DNA from: Teretinema sp964641135
GTDB lineage: Bacteria > Spirochaetota > Spirochaetia > Treponematales > Treponemataceae
Direction: 5' to 3'
Assembly: GCA_964641135.1 (NCBI GenBank)
Contig: CAZXJV010000080.1
Span: 1 to 13,199 of the forward strand
Length of the DNA stretch: 13,199 nucleotides
A program made the position numbers and the translations under genes. The notes beneath the pieces were generated by a model that was not told where the DNA came from, searched no databases, and saw only the letters and a program-made list of their open reading frames with translations. Shown here piece after piece: positions 1 through 7,151 of this stretch. Within the stretch, counting starts at the first letter, position 1. Every line of letters starts with the position of its first letter.

Positions 1-648
1 CCCCGCGGCGATATTATTGAACTTCCGGCAGGAGCTTCAGCGATTGACTTTGCGTATTATATTCATAGCGCAATCGGTGAAAAAATTGTTGGAGCAAAAG
101 CTGACGGCGCTATTATCCCCCTGTCACAGCCATTAAAAAACACACAGGTTGTCGAGATTCTGACCCATCCCCAGGCCCATCCAACGCAAAACCAATATGC
201 CGGCGCTCATACAGTCAGAGCCCGACAGCGCATAAGGGCCTGGCTTGCCGCAAATGATCCTGCCACTGCCGAACGGAAAGAATCATCACAAGATCTTACC
301 CCCCGGGTCACCGAGCAGCGGATGCATCATAAGGGAAATCCAGCAGACGCATTCCGGGCTGCTCAACCCGAATTTGACTCTGCAGTACTAAAGATCAAGG
401 TTGGAGATACAACCAATTTTCTTATCAAATTTGCCCAGTGCTGCCAGCCGGTTCCTCCGGAACCGATTACCGGTTATGTATCACGAGGCAGAGGGATCAT
501 TATACACCGGGAATCATGTTTAAATCTGGAACGCATTCCGGAAATTGGACAACGTCGTATTGCAGTAACCTGGGAGCTTCCAAAAGAAAAGGCAACTGTA
601 TCCCCGAAGAAGAAAAAGAACACCCGGCATTCAGACACCAGCGAGTAA
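1..648 (+). CDS. RelA/SpoT-type (p)ppGpp synthetase/hydrolase, C-terminal part (5' end outside window)
   Basis: This is the regulatory C-terminus of an RSH alarmone enzyme, which makes and/or degrades (p)ppGpp during starvation. The frame is open from base 1, and 215 residues are visible before TAA at 646-648. Residues 1 to about 60 form a TGS domain (ELPAGASAIDFAYYIHSAIG, then VGAKADG, VVEILT). A short stretch holding RARQRIRAWL follows. Then comes the RSH Cys-rich zinc-finger-like (CC/RIS) domain: CCQPVPP (C147, C148), GYVSRGRGIIIHRESC (H169, C173). The protein ends soon after IAVTWE with a Lys-rich tail, so the usual C-terminal ACT/RRM domain is absent. The helical stretch between TGS and CC (about 70 residues) looks shorter than in Escherichia coli RelA, and the usual PGD after CCQP is PPE. 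The catalytic domains are outside the window, so relA versus spoT cannot be decided. The stop overlaps the start of the downstream methyltransferase. Confidence 0.93.
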   Translation, partial: PRGDIIELPAGASAIDFAYYIHSAIGEKIVGAKADGAIIPLSQPLKNTQVVEILTHPQAHPTQNQYAGAHTVRARQRIRAWLAANDPATAERKESSQDLTPRVTEQRMHHKGNPADAFRAAQPEFDSAVLKIKVGDTTNFLIKFAQCCQPVPPEPITGYVSRGRGIIIHRESCLNLERIPEIGQRRIAVTWELPKEKATVSPKKKKNTRHSDTSE

Positions 649-1319
649 TGAAACACACGAACGAAGTACTTAAACAGGAACATTCAGCAGTACAGAGCTG
701 TCCCCTTTGTCGACAAGCAGCAGCTTTTTTTCAGAATCCTGACGATATTTCATATTTTCACTGTGCTGAATGCGGTAGTGTCTTTATGGATATCAACAGA
801 CGCCTGGATTCCGAAGACGAACTGAAACGGTATCGCCTGCATAACAATGATGTTACCGATCCCGGATACAGACGCTTTGTGCAACCTGTTGCTTCCCATG
901 TTTTATCGAATTACACGCCAGCACATGCTGGTCTTGATTTCGGATCGGGTCCCTCATCTGCCATATCATGTATCCTGCAGGAGAATAATTATTGGATACA
1001 TCAGTATGATCCGTTCTTCTATCCGGAAACTCGTCTGTTATCACAAACATTCGATTACATAGTATGCTGTGAGGTAATGGAACACTTTTACAGGCCCCGA
1101 ACAGAATTTGAAAATCTTTTCAATATGCTTGAACCAGGGGGTCAATTGATATGCATGACCGACCTGTTACAGGAGTCAGTAAAGTTCAAATCATGGTATT
1201 ACCGCAATGATCCTACCCATGTATTTTTTTATACATCAAAAACAATCAGGTGGTTGAAAGAACACTTGGGTTTTTATGACGTAAAAACAGAAAACAGGCT
1301 GATTGTTTTCACAAAATAA
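648..1319 (+). CDS. Class I SAM-dependent methyltransferase with N-terminal zinc ribbon
   Basis: This is a predicted cytoplasmic methyltransferase of 223 residues whose substrate I cannot assign. The N-terminus has two CxxC pairs (C18/C21 and C39/C42) spaced like a zinc ribbon. A conserved-looking HNN..D..YRRF segment follows (about 65-77). The Rossmann methyltransferase fold comes next, with SAM motif I LDFGSGP (96-102), an acidic residue after strand 2 (YDPFF, D121), FDYIVCCEVMEHF (135-147) and LEPGG (161-165). I chose the ATG at 648-650 because it overlaps the RSH stop as TAATG and starts just before the zinc ribbon. A longer frame from 438 would lie inside the RSH gene out of frame. No strong Shine-Dalgarno precedes the start, which suggests translational coupling to the RSH gene. 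The domain order resembles proteins often labelled as generic methylases. The fold is secure; the target (small molecule, RNA or protein) is unknown. Confidence 0.87.
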   Translation: MKHTNEVLKQEHSAVQSCPLCRQAAAFFQNPDDISYFHCAECGSVFMDINRRLDSEDELKRYRLHNNDVTDPGYRRFVQPVASHVLSNYTPAHAGLDFGSGPSSAISCILQENNYWIHQYDPFFYPETRLLSQTFDYIVCCEVMEHFYRPRTEFENLFNMLEPGGQLICMTDLLQESVKFKSWYYRNDPTHVFFYTSKTIRWLKEHLGFYDVKTENRLIVFTK

Positions 1320-1360
1320 AAAAAGCTGATGACAAAGGCAATACAGTCTTTATCATCAGC
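1318..1360 (-). terminator. Intrinsic terminator of the liv/CBS operon
   Basis: An 8-bp stem GCTGATGA/TCATCAGC (1325-1332 with 1353-1360) is extended inward by AAAG/CTTT after one mismatch. On the minus strand it is followed directly by seven T residues (1324 to 1318), an A and four more T. This fits a Rho-independent terminator about 80 nt past the stop of the CBS-ACT gene. The T-tract overlaps the stop codon of the convergent methyltransferase gene. On the plus strand the hairpin is followed by CATAAAAATC, so it is a poor terminator in that direction. Confidence 0.82.
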
Positions 1361-1441
1361 CATAAAAATCTCACAATCCTGAAGGCTGCCATACACTTCT
1401 CGAAGAAAAACCTGCCAGAGAGCTGACAAGTATCGTGTTTG

Positions 1442-2080
1442 TCAGCGAACGTCGGTAATATCTATTACAAAGGGACGTACAGCTTTTTCCAGATCCACTA
1501 CCGATACATCAGCTACTTTGATTATGCACTTTTTGCTTTTAACATCAGGACCGTCGCAAATAACCATCGAACGTATGTTTCCGCCAATGCCAGCGATAGC
1601 ATGCGTGATATCATGAAGCTCGCCCTGACGCTCCGGTAAAACCATTGTGACCCGCGCACCGGTTTCACGAGCACCAAAAAGATTGATGAATAATTTGAAC
1701 AAATCGCCATCGGACACTATACCAACGAGTGTATCACCATTCATGACAGGAAGAGCGCTGATATCGTTATCAACCATTATTCGGGCTGCTTCTTCAACGA
1801 CAACATCTTCGGGGATAGACACAACCGAACGTTGCATTACTTCTTCAACCTTCAGCTTTGAAAGAAGATAATGTATTTCGTACATATCAAGAGTGGTCGC
1901 TCCGGACGGACAGGCATTTACAAGGTCCCATTCCGTTACGATACCTACAAGCGAATTATGTTTATCCAAAACCGGTACCCGGCCGATTTTTTCTTTTTTC
2001 ATGAGGGATCGGGCTTCAGCAACAGACATCTCCGGATGCACATACAAGGGATTTCGGGTCATAACATCAGCAACAATCAT
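1442..2080 (-). CDS. CBS-CBS-ACT domain protein (AcuB-like), last gene of liv operon
   Basis: This is a small cytoplasmic regulatory protein of 212 residues without a catalytic domain. It has two CBS domains: about 1-56 (VADVMTRNPLYVHPEMSVAEA, GRVPVLD, LVGIVTEWDL) and about 78-135 (VEEVMQRSVVSIPEDVVVEEA, ISALPV, LVGIVSDGDL). The tandem pair forms the usual adenine-nucleotide-binding module. From about residue 142 an ACT-like domain follows (VTMVLPERQGELHDITHAIA, then GGNIRSMV). The layout matches AcuB-type proteins. The start is the ATG at 2080, with AGGAGG six bases upstream. A longer frame from a GTG at 2095 would put the Shine-Dalgarno inside the gene, so I rejected it. It lies 102 bases after livF in the same direction and before the operon terminator. 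I infer that it senses adenylates and/or amino acids and modulates the transporter or metabolism; its partner is unknown. Confidence 0.88.
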   Translation of the reverse strand: MIVADVMTRNPLYVHPEMSVAEARSLMKKEKIGRVPVLDKHNSLVGIVTEWDLVNACPSGATTLDMYEIHYLLSKLKVEEVMQRSVVSIPEDVVVEEAARIMVDNDISALPVMNGDTLVGIVSDGDLFKLFINLFGARETGARVTMVLPERQGELHDITHAIAGIGGNIRSMVICDGPDVKSKKCIIKVADVSVVDLEKAVRPFVIDITDVR

Positions 2081-2102
2081 CAGTGTCCTCCTCACAGGCT
2101 AT

Positions 2103-2174
2103 GGACAAAGTTACAAATTCCTTTGTCCTCAGCTTTTATCATAAAACAATTTTGCGGAAAAGCGTATGCTTTTC
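2103..2174 (-). other. Two hairpins in the livF-CBS intergenic spacer
   Basis: The 102-base spacer holds two perfect inverted repeats. Nearer livF, GAAAAGC/GCTTTTC (2157-2163 with 2168-2174) has a 4-base loop. Nearer the CBS gene, GGACAAAG/CTTTGTCC (2103-2110 with 2121-2128) has a 10-base loop and sits about 10 bases before the AGGAGG site. On the minus strand neither is followed by a good T-run, so I read them as mRNA-stability or partial-attenuation structures, not as a full terminator. The function is inference. Confidence 0.45.
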
Positions 2175-2182
2175 GGTGCCTA

Positions 2183-2896
2183 TTAAATTCCCAAATACGC
2201 TTTGCGTACCTCTTCATTTGCCAGCAGATTTTCGGCAGTATCAGTAAGCTTGATAGATCCGTTCTGCAAAACATATCCCTTATGGGCAATTTTCAGGGCC
2301 ATATGCGCATTCTGTTCTACAAGGAATACCGTAGTATTACGCTCCTTGTTGATCTTTCTGATAATATCAAAGATGTGTTGGACAAAAATTGGTGCAAGAC
2401 CCAATGACGGTTCATCAAGAAGCAAGATTCTCGGGCGCTGCATCAATGCACGGGAAATTGCCAGCATCTGCTGCTCACCGCCGGAAAGGGTACCGCCTGC
2501 CTGATGCCTCCGCTCGGCAAGGCGGGGAAATAAAGAGAAAACCTCTTCAAGATCCTGTTTTATTCCGGCACGATCACGGCGTAAAAAAGCTCCAAGATCC
2601 AGGTTTTCTGTAACACTCAGCTGGGGGAAGATCCGGCGTCCCTCAGGAACCTGCGAGATACCCATTTCCACAATGCGATTCGCAGACATGCGGGTGATAT
2701 CCTGATCTTGCAAAATTACCCTGCCGCTGCGCACCTGAGTAATTCCGCAAATGGACATCAGGGTTGTTGTCTTGCCGGCACCGTTAGCACCGATAAGAGT
2801 TACAATTTCACCTTCTTCAACTTCGATTGTAATATCCCGGAGAGCCTGAATATTGCCGTAGAATGTAGAAATTTTATCAACTTTCAATAGTGCCAT
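2183..2896 (-). CDS. livF: Branched-chain amino acid ABC transporter ATP-binding protein LivF
   Basis: This is one of the two ATPase subunits that power branched-chain amino acid import through LivH/LivM at the cytoplasmic face of the inner membrane. It has 237 residues, the same size as E. coli LivF. It shows Walker A GANGAGKTT (36-44), Q-loop region ISQVPEGRRIF (80-90), ABC signature LSGGEQQ (137-143), and Walker B ILLLDEP (157-163, with E162 catalytic). The LivF hallmark VEQN (193-196) has Gln where most ABC ATPases have the switch His, a normal feature of this subfamily. The ATG at 2894-2896 follows the livG stop by one base, and GGGAGAG lies just upstream, inside the end of livG. The two ATPases are therefore probably translated in a coupled way. 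Confidence 0.96.
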   Translation of the reverse strand: MALLKVDKISTFYGNIQALRDITIEVEEGEIVTLIGANGAGKTTTLMSICGITQVRSGRVILQDQDITRMSANRIVEMGISQVPEGRRIFPQLSVTENLDLGAFLRRDRAGIKQDLEEVFSLFPRLAERRHQAGGTLSGGEQQMLAISRALMQRPRILLLDEPSLGLAPIFVQHIFDIIRKINKERNTTVFLVEQNAHMALKIAHKGYVLQNGSIKLTDTAENLLANEEVRKAYLGI

Positions 2897-2897
2897 A

Positions 2898-3686
2898 TTA
2901 CTCTCCCAGATAGGCCTTGATTACTTCAGGATTTGATTTGATGTCCGCAGGTGCACCTTCAGCAATCATACGTCCATAATCCAGAACATAGATATGTTCA
3001 GACACATTCATAACAAGGCTCATATCATGCTCAATAAGCAGGATTGTGACCTTTTCCTTATCATTGATAGTATGAATTGTCTCTTCAAGTTCTCGTGTTT
3101 CCTGCGGATTCATCCCTGCTACCGGTTCATCCAGAAGCAGCAAAAACGGTTCGGTTGCAAGAGCACGGGCTATCTCAAGTCGTCTCTGTGCTCCATAAGG
3201 CAAATTACGGGCCATCTCGTTTACAAAACCATGAAGTTTCATTTTACGAAGAATTTCATGACTGTCATGAATAACCTGCTCTTCTTCATGCCGTGTGCGT
3301 TTATCACGAAAAATTGCATTAAAAATTCCTGCCTGTAATGAGTTATGGCGTGCTATCATAACATTTTCAAGTACAGACATGTTTCCGAACAGGCGAATGT
3401 TCTGAAAAGTTCGCGCCAAACCCTTGCGATTTATTACATGGGGTTTTTGTCCCTGTATCTGTTCGGCCTTGCTGCCATCACGGTTTATGGTGATGGCACC
3501 TGAAGTAGGTTTATATACTCCCGTGATACAGTTAAAAATAGTAGTTTTGCCCGCACCGTTGGGACCGATCAAAGCAGTTATCTGTCCGCGATTTACCTGC
3601 ATTGTTGCAGAGTCAATGGCACGTAATCCGCCGAAAACCATGGACAGTTCATCAATACTCAGTACAGCCTGTTCTGAAGTACGCAT
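2898..3686 (-). CDS. livG: Branched-chain amino acid ABC transporter ATP-binding protein LivG
   Basis: This is the second ATPase of the LIV importer, 262 residues, expected to pair with LivF under the membrane. It shows Walker A GPNGAGKTT (41-49), LARTFQNIRLF with the Q-loop (Q95), signature LPYGAQRRLE (162-171, the LivG-type variant of LSGGQ), and Walker B FLLLLDEPVAGMNP (181-194, with E187). The switch His is in LIEHDM (H220). RTFQNIRLF and the VAGMNP motif separate LivG from LivF. The start ATG (3684-3686) shares one base with the livM stop (TAATG), and GGGAGG lies upstream, so coupling to livM is expected. No anomalies are visible. Confidence 0.96.
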   Translation of the reverse strand: MRTSEQAVLSIDELSMVFGGLRAIDSATMQVNRGQITALIGPNGAGKTTIFNCITGVYKPTSGAITINRDGSKAEQIQGQKPHVINRKGLARTFQNIRLFGNMSVLENVMIARHNSLQAGIFNAIFRDKRTRHEEEQVIHDSHEILRKMKLHGFVNEMARNLPYGAQRRLEIARALATEPFLLLLDEPVAGMNPQETRELEETIHTINDKEKVTILLIEHDMSLVMNVSEHIYVLDYGRMIAEGAPADIKSNPEVIKAYLGE

Positions 3687-4975
3687 TATCGATCCTCCCT
3701 GACAGAAGCTGTCTGATCTTCAGGTTTAAAAATATACTTTTTTCTTACGCGGGGAATTAGACCATCAGGCTTGAAGATAATGATGATAATCATTGCCACA
3801 CCGTAAATAATCATTCGATACTGAGACAGGGCCCGGAAATACTCGGGAAGAAGCTTCAAGATAAGCGCTCCGACAATAACACCGGGAATGGATCCGGTAC
3901 CACCAATAACTACCGACATCAGAATCATGATAGATATCCACAGCGTAAAGCTGTCGGGGTTTATAAATGTAGTTTGTGCTGCAAGCAGTACGCCGGCAAT
4001 GCCTGCCCAGAAAGCCCCAAGAGCAAAGGTTATCTGCTTGTTTTTTACTATATCTATACCCATTGCCTCACAGGCAATTTCATCTTCCTTCATAGCCTCC
4101 AGAGCACGTCCCACACGGGAATCCTCGATTCGCCTGACGACAAAAATTGTAAGAAGCACAAGCACCAGTGTTATAAAATACAGATAGATCGATGCTCCTG
4201 GTGGCCGCAGGCGTATATTAAAGAACCAGGGACGGGGTATCTGACCAATACCTGATGCGCCTCCGGTAAGGGTACCGGAATTCTGCAAAAACATACGGAC
4301 AATTTCACCGAACGCGAGGGTAATAATTGCCAAATAATCGCCTTTGAGCCGCAACACCGGCAAACTGAGCAACAGGCCGAAAAGAACAGCTGCAAAACCA
4401 GCCAAAGGAAGCGCAATCCAGAAAAGCCAGCCGGTATTGATACCTGCTTCGATAAAAATCGGACCTGCATACCGCCAGAGCAATCCATAGGTATATGCAC
4501 CGACAGCGAAAAAAGCCGCATATCCCAGATTTAAAAGTCCGCCCAGACCTACAACGATATTCAAACCAAGACCAAGAATTACATATATCAATGCAAGGGT
4601 CATAATGCTGGTGTGATACATGCTGAATGTGAACGGATATGCGACTACTAGTATAGTCATCGCTGCCAGTATTCCCAATCGGACCGCCGGCTTCTTGAGG
4701 AAGGGTGCAGTAAAAATGCCAAGTCGTTCCCGGAGGGTTGTCCCGACAGGAGCAGAACCGCGGGTTTCATTCCATGCAAGAGCTTTCATCCATATGAAGC
4801 CGAGAATAAAAGAGCCAATACCTGTTATCGGCAGATACATCCATCTGAACTGAACAGCTGCGATATTGTTGCTCACCGATACCTTCATAACAGTCATCGG
4901 AAATAAAAGAACCATAAACCACAATGCAGCCCGTGCAGCGGTAAGTATGGTTGGTAGTAGTTTCTTGATATTCAT
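3686..4975 (-). CDS. livM: Branched-chain amino acid ABC transporter permease LivM
   Basis: This is one of the two permease subunits forming the channel of the LIV importer. It has 429 residues from the chosen start, close to E. coli LivM (about 425). An N-terminal region of about 100 residues carries extra membrane segments, as in other long LivM proteins. The core follows with VVGLGGLLNLGYAAFFAVGA (about 141-160), then GDYLAIITLAFGEIVRM and LTGGASGIGQIPRP. The cytoplasmic coupling loop contains EAMKEDEIACEAMGI and presumably contacts LivG/LivF. I chose the ATG at 4975, four bases past the livH stop, with GAAGG about nine bases upstream. A longer frame from 5032 would overlap livH by some 50 bases and adds a polar, non-homologous head, so I rejected it. 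Confidence 0.94.
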   Translation of the reverse strand: MNIKKLLPTILTAARAALWFMVLLFPMTVMKVSVSNNIAAVQFRWMYLPITGIGSFILGFIWMKALAWNETRGSAPVGTTLRERLGIFTAPFLKKPAVRLGILAAMTILVVAYPFTFSMYHTSIMTLALIYVILGLGLNIVVGLGGLLNLGYAAFFAVGAYTYGLLWRYAGPIFIEAGINTGWLFWIALPLAGFAAVLFGLLLSLPVLRLKGDYLAIITLAFGEIVRMFLQNSGTLTGGASGIGQIPRPWFFNIRLRPPGASIYLYFITLVLVLLTIFVVRRIEDSRVGRALEAMKEDEIACEAMGIDIVKNKQITFALGAFWAGIAGVLLAAQTTFINPDSFTLWISIMILMSVVIGGTGSIPGVIVGALILKLLPEYFRALSQYRMIIYGVAMIIIIIFKPDGLIPRVRKKYIFKPEDQTASVREDR

Positions 4976-4979
4976 TGCG

Positions 4980-5882
4980 TTATACCTTCTGTTTCTGGTT
5001 CTTGCCCAGAATTCCGGATGGTTTGATGACAAGAATGAGGATCAAAATGATAAATGCAAAAGCATCTTCGTAATCACTGGAGATATATCCTGTTCCAAAA
5101 CTTTCTGTCCAACCGAGAATGAAGCTGCCAAGAACGGCGCCCGGGATACTGCCAATACCACCCAAAACGGCTGCAACAAATGCCTTGATTCCGGCAACAA
5201 ACCCGATGTAATAATTTATCTGTCCCATGTACGAACAAATCAGAATTCCACCGATTGCCGCCAAAGCAGAACCCATTATAAAAGTAAAAGAAATAACCTG
5301 ATTGATATTTACGCCAAGAAGCTGGGCCATTTCTTTATCCTGAGCGGTTGCGCGCATCGCTTTTCCCAACCGTGTAAATTTAATTATGTAGATCAACAGC
5401 ACCATGATCACCGCGGTAACAACCATGATGATAAACTGGGTGGAGTTGATATATGTTCGTACCGGATCCAGAAATGTCAAATGCGGAAGATATGATGGAA
5501 AGGAAAGATATTGCTCTGTCTGAACAAGCATGACGAAATTCTGAAGAATCATGGAAATACCGATAGCACTGATCAGGGCTGAAAGTCGCGGTTTATTTCG
5601 CAATGGTTTGTACGCAAGACGTTCGATTGTAAAACCATAGGCAGAAGAAAAAACAACAGCAATGATAACCGAGAAAACAAGAACCATGGGTACAGGTAGC
5701 CCCAAGGTAAAAAGAAAACCGCCAACTATCAGGGCGGTAAAACCGCCGATCATATATACTTCACCATGAGCAAAGTTGATCAGCTGCACAATGCCATACA
5801 CCATCGTGTAACCAAGGGCGATCAGGGCGTAGATACTGCCTTTGGCGGCTCCGCTCAAAAACAGTTTTATAAAATAGTCCAT
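4980..5882 (-). CDS. livH: Branched-chain amino acid ABC transporter permease LivH
   Basis: This is the partner permease of LivM, 300 residues, with about eight predicted hydrophobic segments in the inner membrane. Family marks are GYTMVYGIVQLINFAHGEVY (24-43) and the coupling loop GKAMRATAQDKEMAQLLGVN, followed by FIMGSALAAIGGIL. Near the C-terminus GGIGSIPGAVLGSFILG is typical of LivH. The start ATG at 5880-5882 has AAGGA about eight bases upstream. The 150-base gap between livK and livH is larger than the other spacers in the operon and holds a hairpin, which fits the usual excess of binding protein over permease. The stop lies four bases before the livM start. Confidence 0.95.
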   Translation of the reverse strand: MDYFIKLFLSGAAKGSIYALIALGYTMVYGIVQLINFAHGEVYMIGGFTALIVGGFLFTLGLPVPMVLVFSVIIAVVFSSAYGFTIERLAYKPLRNKPRLSALISAIGISMILQNFVMLVQTEQYLSFPSYLPHLTFLDPVRTYINSTQFIIMVVTAVIMVLLIYIIKFTRLGKAMRATAQDKEMAQLLGVNINQVISFTFIMGSALAAIGGILICSYMGQINYYIGFVAGIKAFVAAVLGGIGSIPGAVLGSFILGWTESFGTGYISSDYEDAFAFIILILILVIKPSGILGKNQKQKV

Positions 5883-5999
5883 GTAAATGTCCTTGACTGG
5901 GTGTTTTCAAAAAAAGCACTTCCGGCCGATCCATTCTTTACTACCAGAAAAAACTCGCATGACAGCAGTACAAGAAAGGTTCCGACCGAAAGCACCTGT

Positions 6000-6017
6000 G
6001 CCGTCTGTAAAGACGGC
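6000..6017 (-). other. Intercistronic hairpin between livK and livH
   Basis: A perfect 7-bp stem GCCGTCT/AGACGGC with a four-base loop lies just past the livK stop. On the minus strand it is followed by CACAGGTGCTTTCGG, with no T-tract, so it is not a canonical terminator. By analogy with other binding-protein operons it may protect the livK mRNA 3' end. The rest of the spacer (5883-5999) shows only the livH ribosome binding site. Confidence 0.5.
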
Positions 6018-6032
6018 TGAATCAGAGAGCGG

Positions 6033-7151
6033 TTACTTCAGTTCGACGTATACGCCGTTCTGGACCTGGAATACAGAGAAACCAAAGCCGATAACATCAC
6101 CGCGCTGGTCAAAACTGATATTACCAAGAGCGGTATCAACATACTGGCTGCGCAAAGCTTTTACAATGTCATCATACTTTGTTGAATTTGCCTTTTCGAT
6201 AGCATTGAACAGAGCTTGAGCTGCAGCATAAGCTTCCTTGAAGAAAGCACCGGGCTCAGTTCCATACTTAGCCTGATGAGCTTCGATTGCGCTGATAGCG
6301 ATCGGCAGTGAGCTGGTATCCATAGGTCCTGTAGCATACACTCCTTCAGCATAACGGCCGGCAACCTCGATGAAGGTATTGTCTTTAATACCATCACATG
6401 AGATAAACGGCTTGTTATTTCCACGATCCCGCATTTGCTGGACAAGCTTCGAGGCTTCAGGATGATAACCACCCCAAACAACACCGTCCGGAGCAACATT
6501 ATTAACCTTATTTACAACGGCAGAGTAGTCCGGAGCACCGGGATTCACGCCTTCGTACAATACAACACGGATTCCTTCTGCTTCGGCATATTCTTTAACC
6601 AGATCGGCAAAGCCTTTTCCATAGTCACCCTTGTCATGCATAATTGCAAGAGTCTTGAGGTTAAGTGTATTCTTGATAAAATCGACAGCAAGACGTGCCT
6701 GTGCATCGTCCGGAGCAATAGTGCGGAAGAAGTTGGGGTGTTCACCACTCTGGGTAAGAGGGGGATTGGTCGCAGAGGGGGAAATAGTTACAAGGTCGGA
6801 ATCCTTGTAGATACCGAGAGCGGCACGGGTAGCACCGGAACAGATGTGACCGATGACCGCAACAACCTTGTCGCTGACCAGTTTGGAAGCGGCATTGGTA
6901 GCCAATTCAGGCAAACACTGATCATCTACAACAACCAGCTCGATCTTGCGACCATTTATACCGCCTTTGGCATTATAGGCCTCGGCAACCAGGGTCGCTG
7001 CATTTACAGTAGGAAGACCATAAGAAGCAAGATCTCCACTGTGAGCTCCGGCAACACCGATCTTGATTGTTCCGGTTTCTCTTCCTGCGCAGCCGACGGC
7101 AAAGACCACCAGTACAGCAAGCAGAGCAAAGAGCACGTGACGTGTTTTCAT
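6033..7151 (-). CDS. livK: Branched-chain amino acid-binding lipoprotein LivK/LivJ-type (ABC transporter substrate-binding protein)
   Basis: This is the extracytoplasmic receptor that captures Leu/Ile/Val (or related amino acids) and delivers them to LivHM. It has 372 residues. The N-terminus (MKTRHVLFALLAVLVVFAVG then C21) is a signal peptide ending in a relaxed spirochaete-style lipobox AVGC, so membrane-anchored lipoprotein is likely. The mature part is a type 1 periplasmic binding protein resembling E. coli LivK/LivJ: IGVAGAHSGD, AKGGINGRKIELVVVDDQC, GHICSGAT, ISPSATNP, HDKGDYGKG, GGYHPE. The cysteines in DDQC and GHIC match the conserved disulfide of E. coli LIV-BP. I chose the ATG at 7151, with GAGGAG about seven bases upstream. 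A frame from 7214 adds a charged head before the signal peptide and lacks such a site. It is the first gene of the operon. Ligand preference cannot be read from sequence alone. Confidence 0.94.
   Translation of the reverse strand: MKTRHVLFALLAVLVVFAVGCAGRETGTIKIGVAGAHSGDLASYGLPTVNAATLVAEAYNAKGGINGRKIELVVVDDQCLPELATNAASKLVSDKVVAVIGHICSGATRAALGIYKDSDLVTISPSATNPPLTQSGEHPNFFRTIAPDDAQARLAVDFIKNTLNLKTLAIMHDKGDYGKGFADLVKEYAEAEGIRVVLYEGVNPGAPDYSAVVNKVNNVAPDGVVWGGYHPEASKLVQQMRDRGNNKPFISCDGIKDNTFIEVAGRYAEGVYATGPMDTSSLPIAISAIEAHQAKYGTEPGAFFKEAYAAAQALFNAIEKANSTKYDDIVKALRSQYVDTALGNISFDQRGDVIGFGFSVFQVQNGVYVELK

Noticed and set aside
438..650. Longer methyltransferase reading frame starting inside the RSH gene
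   Set aside because: The extra 70 residues overlap the conserved RSH Cys domain in another frame and show no family features. The ATG at 648 in TAATG fits better.
1422..1446. Hairpin GCTGACAA/TTGTCAGC overlapping the CBS-ACT stop as a terminator
   Set aside because: Its stem is perfect, but on the minus strand the next T-run is about 10 bases away. The hairpin at 1325-1360 with an immediate T-tract is the better terminator.
2081..2095. GTG start at 2095 for the CBS-ACT protein
   Set aside because: The first codons would be the AGGAGG ribosome site itself. The ATG at 2080 has ideal spacing to it.
1871..2407. Plus-strand open frame of 178 residues
   Set aside because: It runs antisense across livF and the CBS-ACT gene, shows no domain, and has no ribosome site. 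It is a shadow frame.
4976..5032. livM start at 5032
   Set aside because: It would overlap livH by some 50 bases and add a polar head without homology. The ATG at 4975 follows the livH stop with a usable ribosome site.
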